NCBI GenBank assembly: GCA_913046025.1
Contig: CAJWRP010000200.1
Location: 1-5,433 of the forward strand
Direction of reading: 5' to 3'
From: an uncultured Chloroflexota bacterium
Lineage (GTDB): Bacteria > Chloroflexota > Dehalococcoidia > SAR202 > UBA11138
Length of the DNA stretch: 5,433 bases
Under the pieces are notes generated by a model. That model saw only the letters and a program-made list of their open reading frames with translations, ran no database searches and was not told where the DNA came from. Made by a program: the position numbers and the translations under genes. Positions 5,338 to 5,433 of the stretch are shown here, one piece after another. Numbering within the stretch: position 1 is the first letter of the stretch; the number at the start of each line of letters is the position of its first letter.

Positions 5338-5433
5338 AGTACGACATTATTTTACGCGAATCTGGGATAGTATCTCATTTTTCGCGCTGGTTATCACCCC
5401 GCGCAGACTGCATTACACCATAAATCTAGCTGA

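Noticed and set aside
1..5433. tRNA/rRNA genes, CRISPR arrays, insertion sequences or phage modules
   Set aside because: No repeat-spacer pattern, terminal inverted repeats, transposase or integrase, or RNA-gene motif could be recognised on either strand.

Overview
The window carries one strand of genes: every supportable gene is read right to left on the minus strand. In transcription order they are: a CADD/PqqC-like heme-oxygenase-fold metalloprotein (5324-4635), a class III (CaiB/BaiF) CoA-transferase (4422-3211), a GNAT acetyltransferase remnant with a broken frame (3214-about 2826), a second class III CoA-transferase (2801-1632), a crotonase-fold enoyl-CoA hydratase/isomerase homologue (1540-623), and the N-terminal part of a ketopantoate reductase-like dehydrogenase that runs off the left edge (483-1). 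No RNA gene, CRISPR array, insertion sequence or phage gene is visible. The longest stretch without a gene is about 210 bases.

The organism is clearly bacterial: Shine-Dalgarno sites are strong, two genes use TTG starts, and one gene pair overlaps by ATGA. The mix of paralogous CaiB transferases, a divergent crotonase, a CADD-family protein and a KPR homologue at moderate GC suggests an uncultivated environmental bacterium, with marine Chloroflexota of the SAR202/Dehalococcoidia type as my best guess. That is an inference from gene content, not a marker-gene result.

The central block (4422-623) looks like a CoA-thioester cassette: two CoA-transferases to activate a carboxylic acid and a crotonase-fold enzyme to process the acyl-CoA. 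The first transferase has Leu183 where the family normally has its catalytic Asp, while the second keeps it (Asp160). A two-subunit enzyme with one catalytic chain is therefore plausible, as in BbsEF-type enzymes. The crotonase keeps its oxyanion-hole residues but lacks both hydratase glutamates, so its reaction is open. The substrate cannot be named from sequence.

The CADD-like gene matches, from memory of the Chlamydia CADD literature, all six metal ligands and the two residues (Tyr27, Lys152) reported to be consumed in p-aminobenzoate synthesis, all at a constant offset of three residues. It is the strongest candidate here for unusual biochemistry. It has its own strong ribosome-binding site. 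A 212-base gap with a consensus -10 box and a palindrome separates it from the transferase cassette, so it may be a separate transcription unit.
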